Assembly (NCBI RefSeq): GCF_000159955.1
Contig: NZ_GG695979.1
Coordinates: 46,324-80,108 of the forward strand
From: Paenibacillus sp. oral taxon 786 str. D14
Lineage (GTDB): Bacteria; Bacillota; Bacilli; Paenibacillales; Paenibacillaceae
Length of the DNA: 33,785 nt
Direction of reading: 5' to 3'
Positions 25,887-33,785 of this stretch are shown one piece after another. Position numbers and translations under genes: made by a program. How positions within the stretch are numbered: the stretch's first letter is position 1; each line of letters begins with the position of its first letter. The notes under the pieces were generated by a model, which did not search any database, was not told where the DNA came from, and saw only the letters and a list, made by a program, of their open reading frames with translations.

Positions 25887-27494
25887 TCATCGAAAATTCG
25901 GCCCAGTTACGCCGTCCTCCAAGATCTGTTTGGGTAGGCGTTCCGAAGAGGTGCTGCCGCTGGAATTGCCCGATCCACCCTTGCCACCTTGGCCCCCAGC
26001 CCCTGCACCACCGCTGTTACTACCGCTGTTACGACTCCCGTTGCTCCCGCGGTTGCTGCCGCCACTACCCGAACCCCCGCCTTTGCTGCTCCCGGTCGAA
26101 CCAGCCTTGACCTCACGCACCGCGATTACGTTTGGTTGCGCCGGATACGTGTCTTTGGAGAGCAACGTGCGCTCGACCGTCTGGCCGTCCACTTTCTTGA
26201 TACGGTACGTCTCAACGACATATCCCTGCTTCCCACGCACAAGCACTTGTTGACTTCCGGCAGGCAAGGATCGGTTTATCACATATTTGTTTGGCGGGGA
26301 AATGACTTCTGTTGTACGGGATTCAAGGGAATAACTCACGTTCTCCGGCATATCGCCAAAAAGCTTAACGGTCAGTTGGCCGTTTTTCACCTCGGCGCGG
26401 ATGAGGAGATGGTGGCCGGAGGTGTTTTGGAAGCGGAAATTGATGTAGCCTTTGGCGAACGTGGCGTCCTGACCTTTGGGCAAGTATTTGACCGGAAGGG
26501 AGTGGTTGCGCCGCTCCACGATGGTCAGCCCGGCACGAACCGCCGCATTGTAGAGCGTGCTCGACACTTGGCAAATCCCGCCTCCAACCCCAGGGGTCAG
26601 CCGCCCTCCAAAAATAACCGGCGCCTCCCGGAAGCCGTACGTTTTCTCGGCATACTCAATCACTTCGTTGTAATCGAAAACTTCGTCTGGAGCCAATACC
26701 ATCCCGTCGATGCTGCGGGCTGCCGCGTCCACGTTATGCACCCGCCCGGTCCCGCTGGACATCAGGCTTGTGGAGAACTGGACGATTTTGCGGCGGATGC
26801 CTTCTTTTTGGAGCCATTCTACGGTGATTTCGGGCTCTACAGTTTTGAGCGGCACGGTAAACTGCAACGTAGGAAGCTGTTTCGATAACGCGTTTGAGGT
26901 TGGTTCATGCCATGAATTTTTTTCCAAACGACGCACTTCATCACCAAGCTGCTTTGGCACCATCTCCAACAAACGGTCCCAGTCGATGCGCTGCACGGCC
27001 GTTCCCGGCAAATAGCGAATTTGGTCTTGCGGCGTAATCGTTCGCACGGCGTTCACTGGGGAGCCGAATCGATTCTTTTCCCATTCAGGGGAAAACACCG
27101 TCTGCAGCTTCTGCGGATCGAAGGTGATGGTGAGCGTCCACTGCCGATGAAAACTTCTTCTCGCCACTCCTCGTTCCCATAAGGAGCCCTCTTCCAGCCG
27201 TTGCACCTCTTCGCGAAAAGCTTCTGCATCAAACGTAACCCCGGCTTCCGCCCAGGTGAGGGTTTTCGTGCTGCCGTCGACCGCAAACACAGCTTGCTTC
27301 CGGTTTAATGCGGCGATCTCCTGGTCAAGGAGCCGCAGCGCTTCATCACGCTGGCGCCGGCCCAGATCCAGTCCGGCCACAACGGTGCCCGCAGGCAAGG
27401 TGTCCTGTGAGACATAAAGTGCGAGCGCTCCCCAACTTGCAGCGCCGAGAAGCCCAATGCAGAGGAATATAGCTGCCAAATGTTTCTTTTTCAT
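25887..27494 (-). CDS. VanW family protein with G5 domain and Gly/Ser-rich tail
   Basis: The start is the ATG at 27494 (MKKKHLAAIF), with AAAGGAG 7 bp upstream; the frame could extend to 27530 without support. The 535-residue exported protein has an N-terminal signal/anchor (about 5-28) and a peptidoglycan-binding-like region (about 35-245). The VanW domain follows (about 255-380; APDEVFDYNEVI, PGVGGGICQVSSTLYNAAVRAGL), then a G5-type domain (about 388-460; LPAGSQQVLVRGKQGYVVETYRIKKVDG). A Gly/Ser/Asn-rich stretch (463-517) precedes the final ERLPKQILEDG. It is probably an envelope protein acting at peptidoglycan. VanW itself has no settled enzymatic role. Confidence 0.88.
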   Translation of the reverse strand: MKKKHLAAIFLCIGLLGAASWGALALYVSQDTLPAGTVVAGLDLGRRQRDEALRLLDQEIAALNRKQAVFAVDGSTKTLTWAEAGVTFDAEAFREEVQRLEEGSLWERGVARRSFHRQWTLTITFDPQKLQTVFSPEWEKNRFGSPVNAVRTITPQDQIRYLPGTAVQRIDWDRLLEMVPKQLGDEVRRLEKNSWHEPTSNALSKQLPTLQFTVPLKTVEPEITVEWLQKEGIRRKIVQFSTSLMSSGTGRVHNVDAAARSIDGMVLAPDEVFDYNEVIEYAEKTYGFREAPVIFGGRLTPGVGGGICQVSSTLYNAAVRAGLTIVERRNHSLPVKYLPKGQDATFAKGYINFRFQNTSGHHLLIRAEVKNGQLTVKLFGDMPENVSYSLESRTTEVISPPNKYVINRSLPAGSQQVLVRGKQGYVVETYRIKKVDGQTVERTLLSKDTYPAQPNVIAVREVKAGSTGSSKGGGSGSGGSNRGSNGSRNSGSNSGGAGAGGQGGKGGSGNSSGSTSSERLPKQILEDGVTGPNFR

Positions 27495-27584
27495 CGCCGT
27501 CTCCTTTAGGCCGCAGCCCTTGAGATTCATAGAAAAGAACCTTGTACAACTATTTGTATGATCAAACAGCTGGAAACTTTCGGG

Positions 27585-27613
27585 TACTCAAGTGGTAACA
27601 TCTTTGTTACAAT
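27585..27613 (+). promoter_or_regulatory. Extended -10 promoter of ftsEX with palindrome
   Basis: Extended -10 TG-T-TACAAT (27605-27613) with a poor -35 at 27585-27590. GTAACA (27595-27600) and TGTTAC (27605-27610) form a perfect inverted repeat with a 4-bp gap that overlaps the -10. The leader to ftsE would be about 105 bases. Confidence 0.5.
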
Positions 27614-27726
27614 AAATATCGGACTTCAAGGAATTTCCTCAACTTTTAAAGGATTTGGCTGGAACATGTCGAATGTAAGATAGGGCCACCTATAGAAACG
27701 GAATCATAGATTTAGGACGTGATCAA

Positions 27727-28413
27727 GTGATAGAAATGCAGGATGTCTGGAAGACATATCCGAACGGTACCCACGCCCTTAAAGGCGTTTCGGTCAAGAT
27801 CGACCGTAATGAATTCGTGTATTTGGTTGGTCCCTCCGGCGCAGGGAAATCGACTTTTATGAAGCTGATTTACCGGGAAGAAGTGCCCACCAAGGGGCAG
27901 ATTTCTGTGAACGGCTTTAACATTGGCAAGCTAAAACCTCGCAAAATTCCCTATGTGCGCCGAAATATCGGGGTGATTTTCCAGGACTTTCGTCTGCTCC
28001 CGAAGCTGACGGCTTACGAGAACGTGGCTTTTGCTTTGGAGGTTATCGAAGCCCCGAAGAAGATTATTAAGAAACGCGTGATGGAAGTGCTCGACCTGGT
28101 CGGGCTGAAAAATAAAGCAAACCGCGATCCATCCCAACTATCCGGCGGTGAGCAACAGCGGGTGGCGATCGCTCGGGCGATCGTCAATAATCCATCTGTT
28201 ATTATTGCGGACGAGCCTACAGGGAACCTCGATCCTGAGACCTCCTGGGGGATCATGCAACTGCTGGACGAAATCAACTTCCGCGGCACCACAATCGTTA
28301 TGGCTACCCACAACAAAGAGATTGTTAATACGATGCGCAAGCGCGTTATCGCGATTGAACACGGCAATATCGTGCGAGACCAGCTGAGAGGGGAATATGG
28401 TTATGACTATTAG
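27727..28413 (+). CDS. ftsE: Cell division ABC transporter ATP-binding protein FtsE
   Basis: The 228-residue ATPase has Walker [10 protein letters not shown], signature [15 protein letters not shown], Walker [13 protein letters not shown] and the switch histidine in MATHNKE. It starts at a GTG ([18 protein letters not shown]), and the MIEM opening matches FtsE proteins, which favours this over the ATG at 27736. With FtsX it forms a mechanotransmission complex that turns on peptidoglycan hydrolases rather than moving a substrate. It overlaps ftsX by about 10 bp. Confidence 0.97.
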   Translation: MIEMQDVWKTYPNGTHALKGVSVKIDRNEFVYLVGPSGAGKSTFMKLIYREEVPTKGQISVNGFNIGKLKPRKIPYVRRNIGVIFQDFRLLPKLTAYENVAFALEVIEAPKKIIKKRVMEVLDLVGLKNKANRDPSQLSGGEQQRVAIARAIVNNPSVIIADEPTGNLDPETSWGIMQLLDEINFRGTTIVMATHNKEIVNTMRKRVIAIEHGNIVRDQLRGEYGYDY

Positions 28414-29317
28414 CACCTTCTTGCGGCATTTGCGGGAAGGCGCAAAGAGCGTGTTCCGCAACGGTTGGATGTCGGTGGCGTCCATCACCTCGATCATCGT
28501 ATCGTTGCTGATCTTAGGCGTGTTCACCTTGCTTGTGCTGAACGTCAATGCGTTTGCCGATGAGGCGGACAGCCAGGTACAGATCAAAGCATACCTCAAC
28601 TCAGATGTGACCGAAGCCGTACGCGACCAGATCTATAACGATATCGGCTCCATGGAAGAAGTCAGCAAAGTGAAACTGATTCCTAAAGCCGAAGGTCTCA
28701 AGGATTTCCGGGAGAAGCTCGGCGAGGAAGGCAAGGACCTGCTGGAAGGGTACGACGAGACGACGAACCCGATTCCTGATACGTTTGAGGTTCAGGTCAT
28801 TGAGCCTACTACGGTGCCTTACGTAGCCAGCAAGATTAATGCCCTGAACGATAAATACGAGGAGAAGCCGATCTATAAGGTTAACTACGGACAAGGTACG
28901 GTGGAAAAGTTATTCAAAATCACGCGGGCGATCCGCAATATCGGATTTGCCTTTGTAGCGGGTCTTGCCCTGGTGGCGATGTTCCTCATCTCCAATACGA
29001 TCCGGGTTACCATCTTAGCCCGTCGCCGGGAAATTGGCATCATGAAGCTGGTGGGCGCGACGAATACCTTTATTCGTTGGCCTTTCTTCGTAGAAGGCGC
29101 ACTCATAGGTCTGATCGGTTCCCTGATCACCGTAGGCGTGCTGTTCTTTAGTTACAACGAGCTGGTGACATCGGTCAAATCCGACGTGACGCTGGCCATT
29201 CAGCTGGTACCGCTCCAAGAAATCGGTCTGGAACTAGGCGGATTGCTTGTCGGCTTAGGACTTTTGATTGGCATTTGGGGAAGTACGATGTCGATTCGGA
29301 AGTTTTTGAAGGTGTAA
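28403..29317 (+). CDS. ftsX: Cell division protein FtsX (permease-like)
   Basis: The start is preferred at the ATG at 28403 ([13 protein letters not shown]), with GAGAGGGG 9 bp upstream; the ATG at 28397 is too close to it. The 304-residue protein has transmembrane segment 1 (about 22-48) and a large extracellular domain (about 50-170). A pair of segments follows around the ABC-permease loop TILARRREIGIMKLVGATNTFIRWPFFVEG, then a last segment near the C terminus (four TM in all). The extracellular loop is where FtsX contacts its hydrolase partner, probably the next gene product. Confidence 0.96.
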   Translation: MTISTFLRHLREGAKSVFRNGWMSVASITSIIVSLLILGVFTLLVLNVNAFADEADSQVQIKAYLNSDVTEAVRDQIYNDIGSMEEVSKVKLIPKAEGLKDFREKLGEEGKDLLEGYDETTNPIPDTFEVQVIEPTTVPYVASKINALNDKYEEKPIYKVNYGQGTVEKLFKITRAIRNIGFAFVAGLALVAMFLISNTIRVTILARRREIGIMKLVGATNTFIRWPFFVEGALIGLIGSLITVGVLFFSYNELVTSVKSDVTLAIQLVPLQEIGLELGGLLVGLGLLIGIWGSTMSIRKFLKV

Positions 29318-29413
29318 CGGAATTAAGGAAGCGAAGGAAACGAGCCGATACATTGTTATATCTACAAAAGTCGGAATTTTTAATTACCTTTTAAGAAGGA
29401 TGGGGAAACGAAG

Positions 29414-30631
29414 TTGAAGAAATGGATAACCACACTCACCGTTGTCGCATTAGCCGCTTTGATTTTCCAACCTACTGAAGGCTTCGCCAAGACCAAAACC
29501 ATCAGCCAGATCGACAAAGAGCTGAAGCAGCTTCAGGAGCAGGCTAAGCAGGCCAAAGCGCAGCAGGAGAAAGCCGAGAGTCAGAAGCAGGAAGCGCAGC
29601 ATTACGTCAATAAAAACACCAACTATCTGAAGCAATTAATGAGTCAGATTGAGGTTGTCAGCAACGAGTTAACGAAAATCTCCCTCGAAATTGAGGAAAC
29701 GGAAGAGGATTTGCGCGAAACCGCGCAAAAGTTGGACGAGACCCAAGCACGAATTGAAGAGCGATCCCACCTGCTCGACACTCGCGTTCGGTTGATGTAT
29801 ACGGATGGCGTCGTTTCCTATTTAGATGTGCTGCTGTCCTCTACCAGCTTCACCGATTTTCTTGAGCGCGCGGACTCCCTCCAAGCGATTGCCAATCAAG
29901 ACCATATCCTGTTGGACGAGCATAAACGGGATAAGGAACTGATTGAGCAACAGAAGCAGCAACTGGAGCAGGATTATGCCAAAGTGAAGCAGCTTTATGC
30001 GGATGCCGAGTCGCGGAAGAGTGATCTCGAAGCGAAAGAGAACGAGAAGCAGCAGCTGATCGCGAAATACAACGCAGAGATTGAGGAATCCGAAGATATC
30101 AGCGCGGAGCAAGAAGCGCTCTTGGTTGAGCTGGCCAAGAAGCGGTCGGCGCTGGAACAAGAGAAGAACAAGCTGAAGGCTGCCCAAGTATACAAATACA
30201 ATAAGAGTTCGTCCGGGTCCGGCGGATTTAAGGGCAACGGCGGCTCGTTTGGATTGCCGGTGGATGGCGCCCGCCTTTCTTCCGGTTACGGTACGCGTAT
30301 CCATCCGATTACCGGCGTGAAGAAGACCCATACCGGCATCGATTTAGCTGCTCCGCAAGGCACGGACATCCATGCCGCCGAGGACGGCGTTGTTATCGTC
30401 GCAGAATGGTGGAGCGGTTACGGCAACACGGTCATCATCGACCACGGAGATAACGTCTGGACGCTTTACGGTCATATCCGCAACGGCGGCATCAAAGTGG
30501 AGAAAGGTCAGAAAGTGAAGAAAGGCGAGAAAATTGCCGAAGTTGGAAGCACAGGCAACTCCACCGGTCCTCACTGCCACTTCGAAGTCCGGATCAACGG
30601 CAACCCGGTAGACCCAATGCCTTATTTGTAA
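29414..30631 (+). CDS. Secreted coiled-coil M23 peptidase (EnvC/PcsB-like FtsEX partner)
   Basis: It starts at a TTG (29414) with GGATGGGG upstream. The 405-residue protein has a signal peptide (1-25), a long charged coiled coil (about 30-260), a Gly/Ser linker (about 267-281) and an M23 endopeptidase domain (about 285-403). The zinc ligands H306, D310 and H389, and the catalytic histidines H354 and H387, are all present, so it should be an active enzyme, unlike the degenerate E. coli EnvC. A coiled coil followed by a hydrolase domain, next to ftsEX, is the arrangement of hydrolases activated by FtsEX (PcsB, CwlO). The domain here is M23 rather than CHAP or NlpC. Confidence 0.92.
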   Translation: MKKWITTLTVVALAALIFQPTEGFAKTKTISQIDKELKQLQEQAKQAKAQQEKAESQKQEAQHYVNKNTNYLKQLMSQIEVVSNELTKISLEIEETEEDLRETAQKLDETQARIEERSHLLDTRVRLMYTDGVVSYLDVLLSSTSFTDFLERADSLQAIANQDHILLDEHKRDKELIEQQKQQLEQDYAKVKQLYADAESRKSDLEAKENEKQQLIAKYNAEIEESEDISAEQEALLVELAKKRSALEQEKNKLKAAQVYKYNKSSSGSGGFKGNGGSFGLPVDGARLSSGYGTRIHPITGVKKTHTGIDLAAPQGTDIHAAEDGVVIVAEWWSGYGNTVIIDHGDNVWTLYGHIRNGGIKVEKGQKVKKGEKIAEVGSTGNSTGPHCHFEVRINGNPVDPMPYL

Positions 30632-30654
30632 TAAAATAACTATAGTGTTCGAGC

Positions 30655-30693
30655 GAAAACGGATACCGCCTCTTTGGGGCAGGGTCCGTTTTC
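30655..30693 (+). terminator. Probable terminator after the M23 peptidase gene
   Basis: GAAAACGGA (30655-30663) pairs with TCCGTTTTC (30685-30693), with further GC pairing inside. The T residues lie in the stem rather than after it, so termination is plausible but unproven. Confidence 0.55.
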
Positions 30694-30696
30694 ACC

Positions 30697-30865
30697 GTTA
30701 GATTAGGTTATTAGCACCGAGAAGGTTGGATGAAGCTAGAGACTGAGTAGCGGAGCTAAACGTTTTCGTAGAAAACGACTTCGGAAGCATAAGCTTGTAC
30801 GGGCTACGTGAGCAACGGAAGACTCGGCTGAATTCAAGATTCGACGTCGATTATGCTCCTTAGAA
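30697..30865. other. Candidate structured intergenic element or repeat
   Basis: This non-coding stretch has several hairpins: CGTTTTC-GTA-GAAAACG (30761-30777), CTTCGGAAG (30779-30787) and the palindrome TCGACGTCGA (30841-30850). It fills much of the 381-bp gap between the M23 gene and the protease gene. The composition looks like a mobile or repeated intergenic element of Paenibacillus genomes, but this is an impression, not a search result. Confidence 0.35.
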
Positions 30866-31012
30866 AGTGCATCGTGATAAGAAGCCAATTTTAAATCCAC
30901 CTTAAATTGTAAATATTTCTCATGGGTGGAACATATACTATGTGACGTTCAAATTCGGACGTGCCGGGCACGCCGCCCGGACATGTTCATTTTTCGGAGG
31001 CGGTGATCAAGG

Positions 31013-32464
31013 ATGTTTAAAGGTCGTACGGTAGCCCTGCTCGTTGTCGCAGCCATGCTGGTCAGCAGCTTGTTGACGTTAACGCTGACGGGGGAATGGA
31101 GCTTTGCTGGAACGGGACCGCTGCGCAGCGGAAGTTTTGCCGACACGGCCAGCACCGGCTCGAAGCAAGACATCAAAAAAATCGAGACGGCGTTGCAGCT
31201 TGTCCAAAAAAACTACGTCGAGGACGTGGATACGAACAAGTTAATTGATGGTGCGATTGACGGGATGATGAATGCGCTGGAGGATCCATTCTCCTCATAC
31301 ATGGCCCCGGATACGGCGCAGCAATTCTCGGAGCAGATTGAGGGGTCTTTTACCGGAATTGGGGCAGAGGTGTCCATGGAGAACGGCAATGTCGTCGTTG
31401 TTTCCCCGATCAAGGGCTCTCCTGCAGAAAAAGCTGGCATTCAACCGAAGGATATCCTGTTGTCGGTGAACGGGGAGTCGTTTGAGGGCTTAAGCTTGAA
31501 TGAGGCGGTGGCCAAAATTCGCGGCCCGAAAGGCACAACGGCTAAGGTGAAGGTTAAACGGGCGGGAGTTGCGGATACGCTGGAATTCGAGATCGTCCGT
31601 GATGACATTGCGCTGGAAACGGTCTATGCCGAGATGAAGGATGGCAAAATCGGGGTCATTACGGTGACCGAGTTTTCGTTGAATACGGCGGATCATTTCA
31701 AGAAAGAGCTGGAAAACCTTGAGAAACAGGGCATGAAGGGCTTGATCATCGATGTGCGTAACAACCCGGGCGGGGTGCTGGACGTCGTTGAGGCGATGTC
31801 GGAGCAGTTTGTGCCGAAGGGGAAAGCCATCGTCCAAATCGAGGATAAATATAAGCGTCGGCAGCAGTCGGTTTCCAAGGGAAGCGGCAAATCCTACCCG
31901 ATCGCTGTGTTGACCAACAAGGGCAGTGCAAGCGCCTCGGAGATTTTGGCCGGAGCCCTGCAGGAATCCGCAGGAGCGAAGCTGGTCGGTGAAACGACTT
32001 ACGGCAAAGGAACGGTGCAATCCAGCTATAGTCAGGAAATGGGCGACGGCAGCATGCTGAAGATCACCATCGCCAAGTGGCTGACGCCAAACGGCGAATG
32101 GATTCATAAGAAGGGGATCAAGCCGGATGTTGAGGTGTCCCAGCCGGACTATTTTACGGTAGCTCCGATCAATAAGGAAAAAACGTACAAATACGATATG
32201 CTCGGTGAGGATATCAAAAGCGCCCAAACGATGCTGGACGGACTCGGATACAATCCGGGCCGGAAGGACGGTTATTTCGATAAAAACACCGAGAAGGCGC
32301 TGAAAAAGTTCCAAACAGACCAGAAGCTTACGGCAAACGGTGTGCTGGACGCGAAAACCGCCGAGGCTTTGGAAGCCAGCATCATCCAACAAATCCGCGA
32401 TCCGAAAAACGACATGCAGTTAAATCGTGCGCTGGAGATCATGCGGAAGGAAATTGCGAAGTGA
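31013..32464 (+). CDS. S41 family carboxyl-terminal processing protease (CtpA/CtpB-like)
   Basis: The 483-residue protein has an N-terminal membrane anchor or signal (about 5-27), a PDZ domain (about 105-180; GSFTGIGAEVSMENG, PAEKAGIQPKDILLSVNGE) and the S41 serine protease core. The likely catalytic S307 is in GSASASE, and K332 and Q336 are in YGKGTVQ. A C-terminal peptidoglycan-binding domain (about 400-460; SAQTMLDGLGYNPGRKDGYFD) follows. It probably cleaves envelope proteins at the outer membrane face. B. subtilis CtpB, in a comparable locus, acts in the SpoIVFB sporulation checkpoint. The ATG has GGAGGCGGTGATC upstream. Confidence 0.94.
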   Translation: MFKGRTVALLVVAAMLVSSLLTLTLTGEWSFAGTGPLRSGSFADTASTGSKQDIKKIETALQLVQKNYVEDVDTNKLIDGAIDGMMNALEDPFSSYMAPDTAQQFSEQIEGSFTGIGAEVSMENGNVVVVSPIKGSPAEKAGIQPKDILLSVNGESFEGLSLNEAVAKIRGPKGTTAKVKVKRAGVADTLEFEIVRDDIALETVYAEMKDGKIGVITVTEFSLNTADHFKKELENLEKQGMKGLIIDVRNNPGGVLDVVEAMSEQFVPKGKAIVQIEDKYKRRQQSVSKGSGKSYPIAVLTNKGSASASEILAGALQESAGAKLVGETTYGKGTVQSSYSQEMGDGSMLKITIAKWLTPNGEWIHKKGIKPDVEVSQPDYFTVAPINKEKTYKYDMLGEDIKSAQTMLDGLGYNPGRKDGYFDKNTEKALKKFQTDQKLTANGVLDAKTAEALEASIIQQIRDPKNDMQLNRALEIMRKEIAK

Positions 32465-32479
32465 ATGTCGAATCCCTTA

Positions 32480-32506
32480 GAGGGCTGATGTGCGGCCCTC
32501 TTTTTT
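32480..32506 (+). terminator. Terminator after the processing protease
   Basis: GAGGGC (32480-32485) pairs with GCCCTC (32495-32500), followed by six T residues. Confidence 0.9.
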
Positions 32507-32604
32507 GCTGAATTTCGTTGGAGTACATAGGTAAACCGATCATTACTCCTAGGGCAAGATGACAAGCTTGAACTTATACACCAAAAAAGGAGCGTGAATA
32601 CCTC

Positions 32605-33785
32605 TTGGATCTCATTCTGGAAGGATTGTGGAGTCTGGCGGAAGCAGGGGCGCAACTATTGCTGCAGCCGTTCTACTATATCTCGATCATCGTCATCCTG
32701 CTGCTCTATCGCAGACAGGTTGTGCTGGAACGCCGTCTGTTTCATGTTCGCCTGCACAGATGGGGCTTGCAGACTTGGCGAACCGCTCTTGGCGGGCTGC
32801 TGGCGGGGCTGGCGGTTTCCGTCGTCTTCGTCTTCCTCGGAATGAATCTGACGATGGAGGGAATTCTCTGCCTTTGGGTGGTTACGCTGGTGCTGATGCT
32901 GTTCCGCATCCGCTATTTGTGTCTCGCTTACGCCGTGGGCTTGCTGGGGGTACTCCAGTTTGTATTCAATCTGATCCCGGATACGGCAGGGGTTGCGGTT
33001 CTGAGCGACGTCGTTCGCGTCATTCGGGAGCTGGATATTCCGGCATTGCTTTGTCTGGTCGGCCTGCTGCATTTGGCCGAGGGACTGTTGGTCCGGTGGC
33101 AGGGCGCTTCGTTTGCGGGGCCGTTGTTTTTTGAAGGCAAACGGGGCAAGCTGATCGGCGGGTATCAAATGCAAAGCTTGTGGCCGGTGCCGCTGTTCCT
33201 GCTCGTCCCGGCGCAGACGTTGGGCGGGGTCCTGCCGTGGACGCCATTGTTTGGCGGGGAAGCATGGCAAGACGGCTTTAGCCTGATGGGGCTGCCGATC
33301 GTGCTCGGATTTTCGGAGATGACGTTGGGGATGCTGCCTAAGGATAAGGCGCGCGTTTCGTCTGGTCGACTGCTGGGGTATGGTGCAGTCATTACCGTGC
33401 TGGCGCTGCTTGCGGCGTGGTGGAGCCCGCTGATGCTGGTGGCCGCAATCGCGGCGTTTGGGCTGCACGAAGCGTTGATTTGGCTGAGCCGCTATGAGGA
33501 GCAGCAGCGCAGCCCGATGTTTGTCCATCCGCAAGGGGGACTCAAGGTGCTCGCGGTGCTGCCGGGCAGTCCGGCGGAAGAGCTGGGCATCCGGGCCGGC
33601 GAGTCGATCGTGAAGGTCAACGGCATGCCGGTGACAACGAAGGAAGATCTGCATGCGGCGCTGCGGATCAACCCGGCTTTTTGCAAGCTGGAGGTGCAGA
33701 ATCTCGCGGGCGAGAGCAAATTCCTCCAGCGCGCCATCTACGCCGGCGATCACCACCAGCTCGGCGCGATTCTCGCGCCGGACGA
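32605..33785 (+). CDS. minJ: MinJ-like multi-pass membrane protein with C-terminal PDZ domain (partial)
   Basis: Translation from the TTG at 32605 (MDLILEGLWSLAEAG; AAGGAG at 32587-32592) stays open to the window end, giving at least 393 residues with no stop reached. About seven or eight hydrophobic segments span residues 20-305 (for example PFYYISIIVILLLY, TALGGLLAGLAVSVVFVFLG, LCLWVVTLVLMLF). They are followed by a PDZ domain (about 310-385; VLAVLPGSPAEELGIRAGESIVKVNGMPV). In B. subtilis, MinJ (multi-pass with PDZ) lies downstream of ftsEX-ctpB and links DivIVA to MinD at the poles. The position supports that name; a generic PDZ protein is the alternative. The true 3' end lies beyond 33785. 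Confidence 0.72.
   Translation, partial: MDLILEGLWSLAEAGAQLLLQPFYYISIIVILLLYRRQVVLERRLFHVRLHRWGLQTWRTALGGLLAGLAVSVVFVFLGMNLTMEGILCLWVVTLVLMLFRIRYLCLAYAVGLLGVLQFVFNLIPDTAGVAVLSDVVRVIRELDIPALLCLVGLLHLAEGLLVRWQGASFAGPLFFEGKRGKLIGGYQMQSLWPVPLFLLVPAQTLGGVLPWTPLFGGEAWQDGFSLMGLPIVLGFSEMTLGMLPKDKARVSSGRLLGYGAVITVLALLAAWWSPLMLVAAIAAFGLHEALIWLSRYEEQQRSPMFVHPQGGLKVLAVLPGSPAEELGIRAGESIVKVNGMPVTTKEDLHAALRINPAFCKLEVQNLAGESKFLQRAIYAGDHHQLGAILAPD

Noticed and set aside
27543..27560. WalR box upstream of ftsE (TGTACA...TGTATG)
   Set aside because: The two half-sites are 12 bp apart rather than 11 and match poorly; this may be chance.
32594..33134. Plus-strand open frames starting at 32594 and 32628
   Set aside because: They are in other frames than the membrane/PDZ protein from 32605. 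Both end early and lack hydrophobic segments.
32656..33756. 366-codon open frame on the minus strand
   Set aside because: It is antisense to the MinJ-like gene, whose frame shows proper membrane segments and a PDZ domain. The antisense product is Gln/Arg/His-rich, typical of a shadow.

Overview
The window looks like chromosomal DNA from Paenibacillus or a close relative (Bacillota, Bacillales). Evidence: the gene order hpf-secA-prfB and the cluster ftsE-ftsX-hydrolase-ctp-minJ-like follow the Bacillus pattern, and yhbD-bacE-bacF matches the B. subtilis yhbDEF operon. Shine-Dalgarno sites are strong, GTG and TTG starts are frequent, and the coding GC is moderate to high. No rRNA, tRNA, phage, transposase or CRISPR array is seen. 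Assignments rest on sequence motifs and recalled family knowledge; no search was run.

Layout. (1) 1-4872: ribosome hibernation factor, SecA and release factor 2, the last with its self-regulating +1 frameshift. (2) 5009-6923: a YitT-family membrane protein and, on the minus strand, a PIG-L/LmbE deacetylase, separated by a small MITE-like inverted-repeat element. (3) 7161-15564: a complete arginine operon argC-J-B-D-F-G-H, with a promoter and ArgR-like palindromes before argC. ArgJ makes the acetyl cycle self-sufficient, so argA and argE are not needed. (4) 15894-17891: a dCache chemoreceptor with frame breaks at an A run near its start and at a G run after HAMP; its sensor carries residues of the amino-acid-binding dCache motif. 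(5) 18132-20274: YhbD-like MerR-type regulator and two bactofilins, then a DHA2 drug exporter 2 bp downstream. (6) 21926-24591: two convergent MFS transporters sharing a perfect bidirectional terminator. (7) 24961-27494: an orphan DUF559/Vsr-like nuclease with a C-terminal helix-turn-helix and a terminator-like leader, then a VanW/G5 surface protein on the minus strand. (8) 27727-33785: ftsE, ftsX, a coiled-coil M23 hydrolase, a C-terminal processing protease and a MinJ-like PDZ membrane protein running off the end.

The most unusual signal is non-coding. Two arrays of short imperfect palindromes, at 3505-3708 (secA/prfB) and 25637-25836 (between convergent genes), have diverged in sequence but keep the same unit spacing of 51, 72 and 51 bp. 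A third four-unit array with a different core and spacing of 52, 52 and 51 bp lies between argG and argH. They look like members of an intergenic repeat family whose spacing is conserved more than its sequence. A further candidate structured element lies at 30697-30865.
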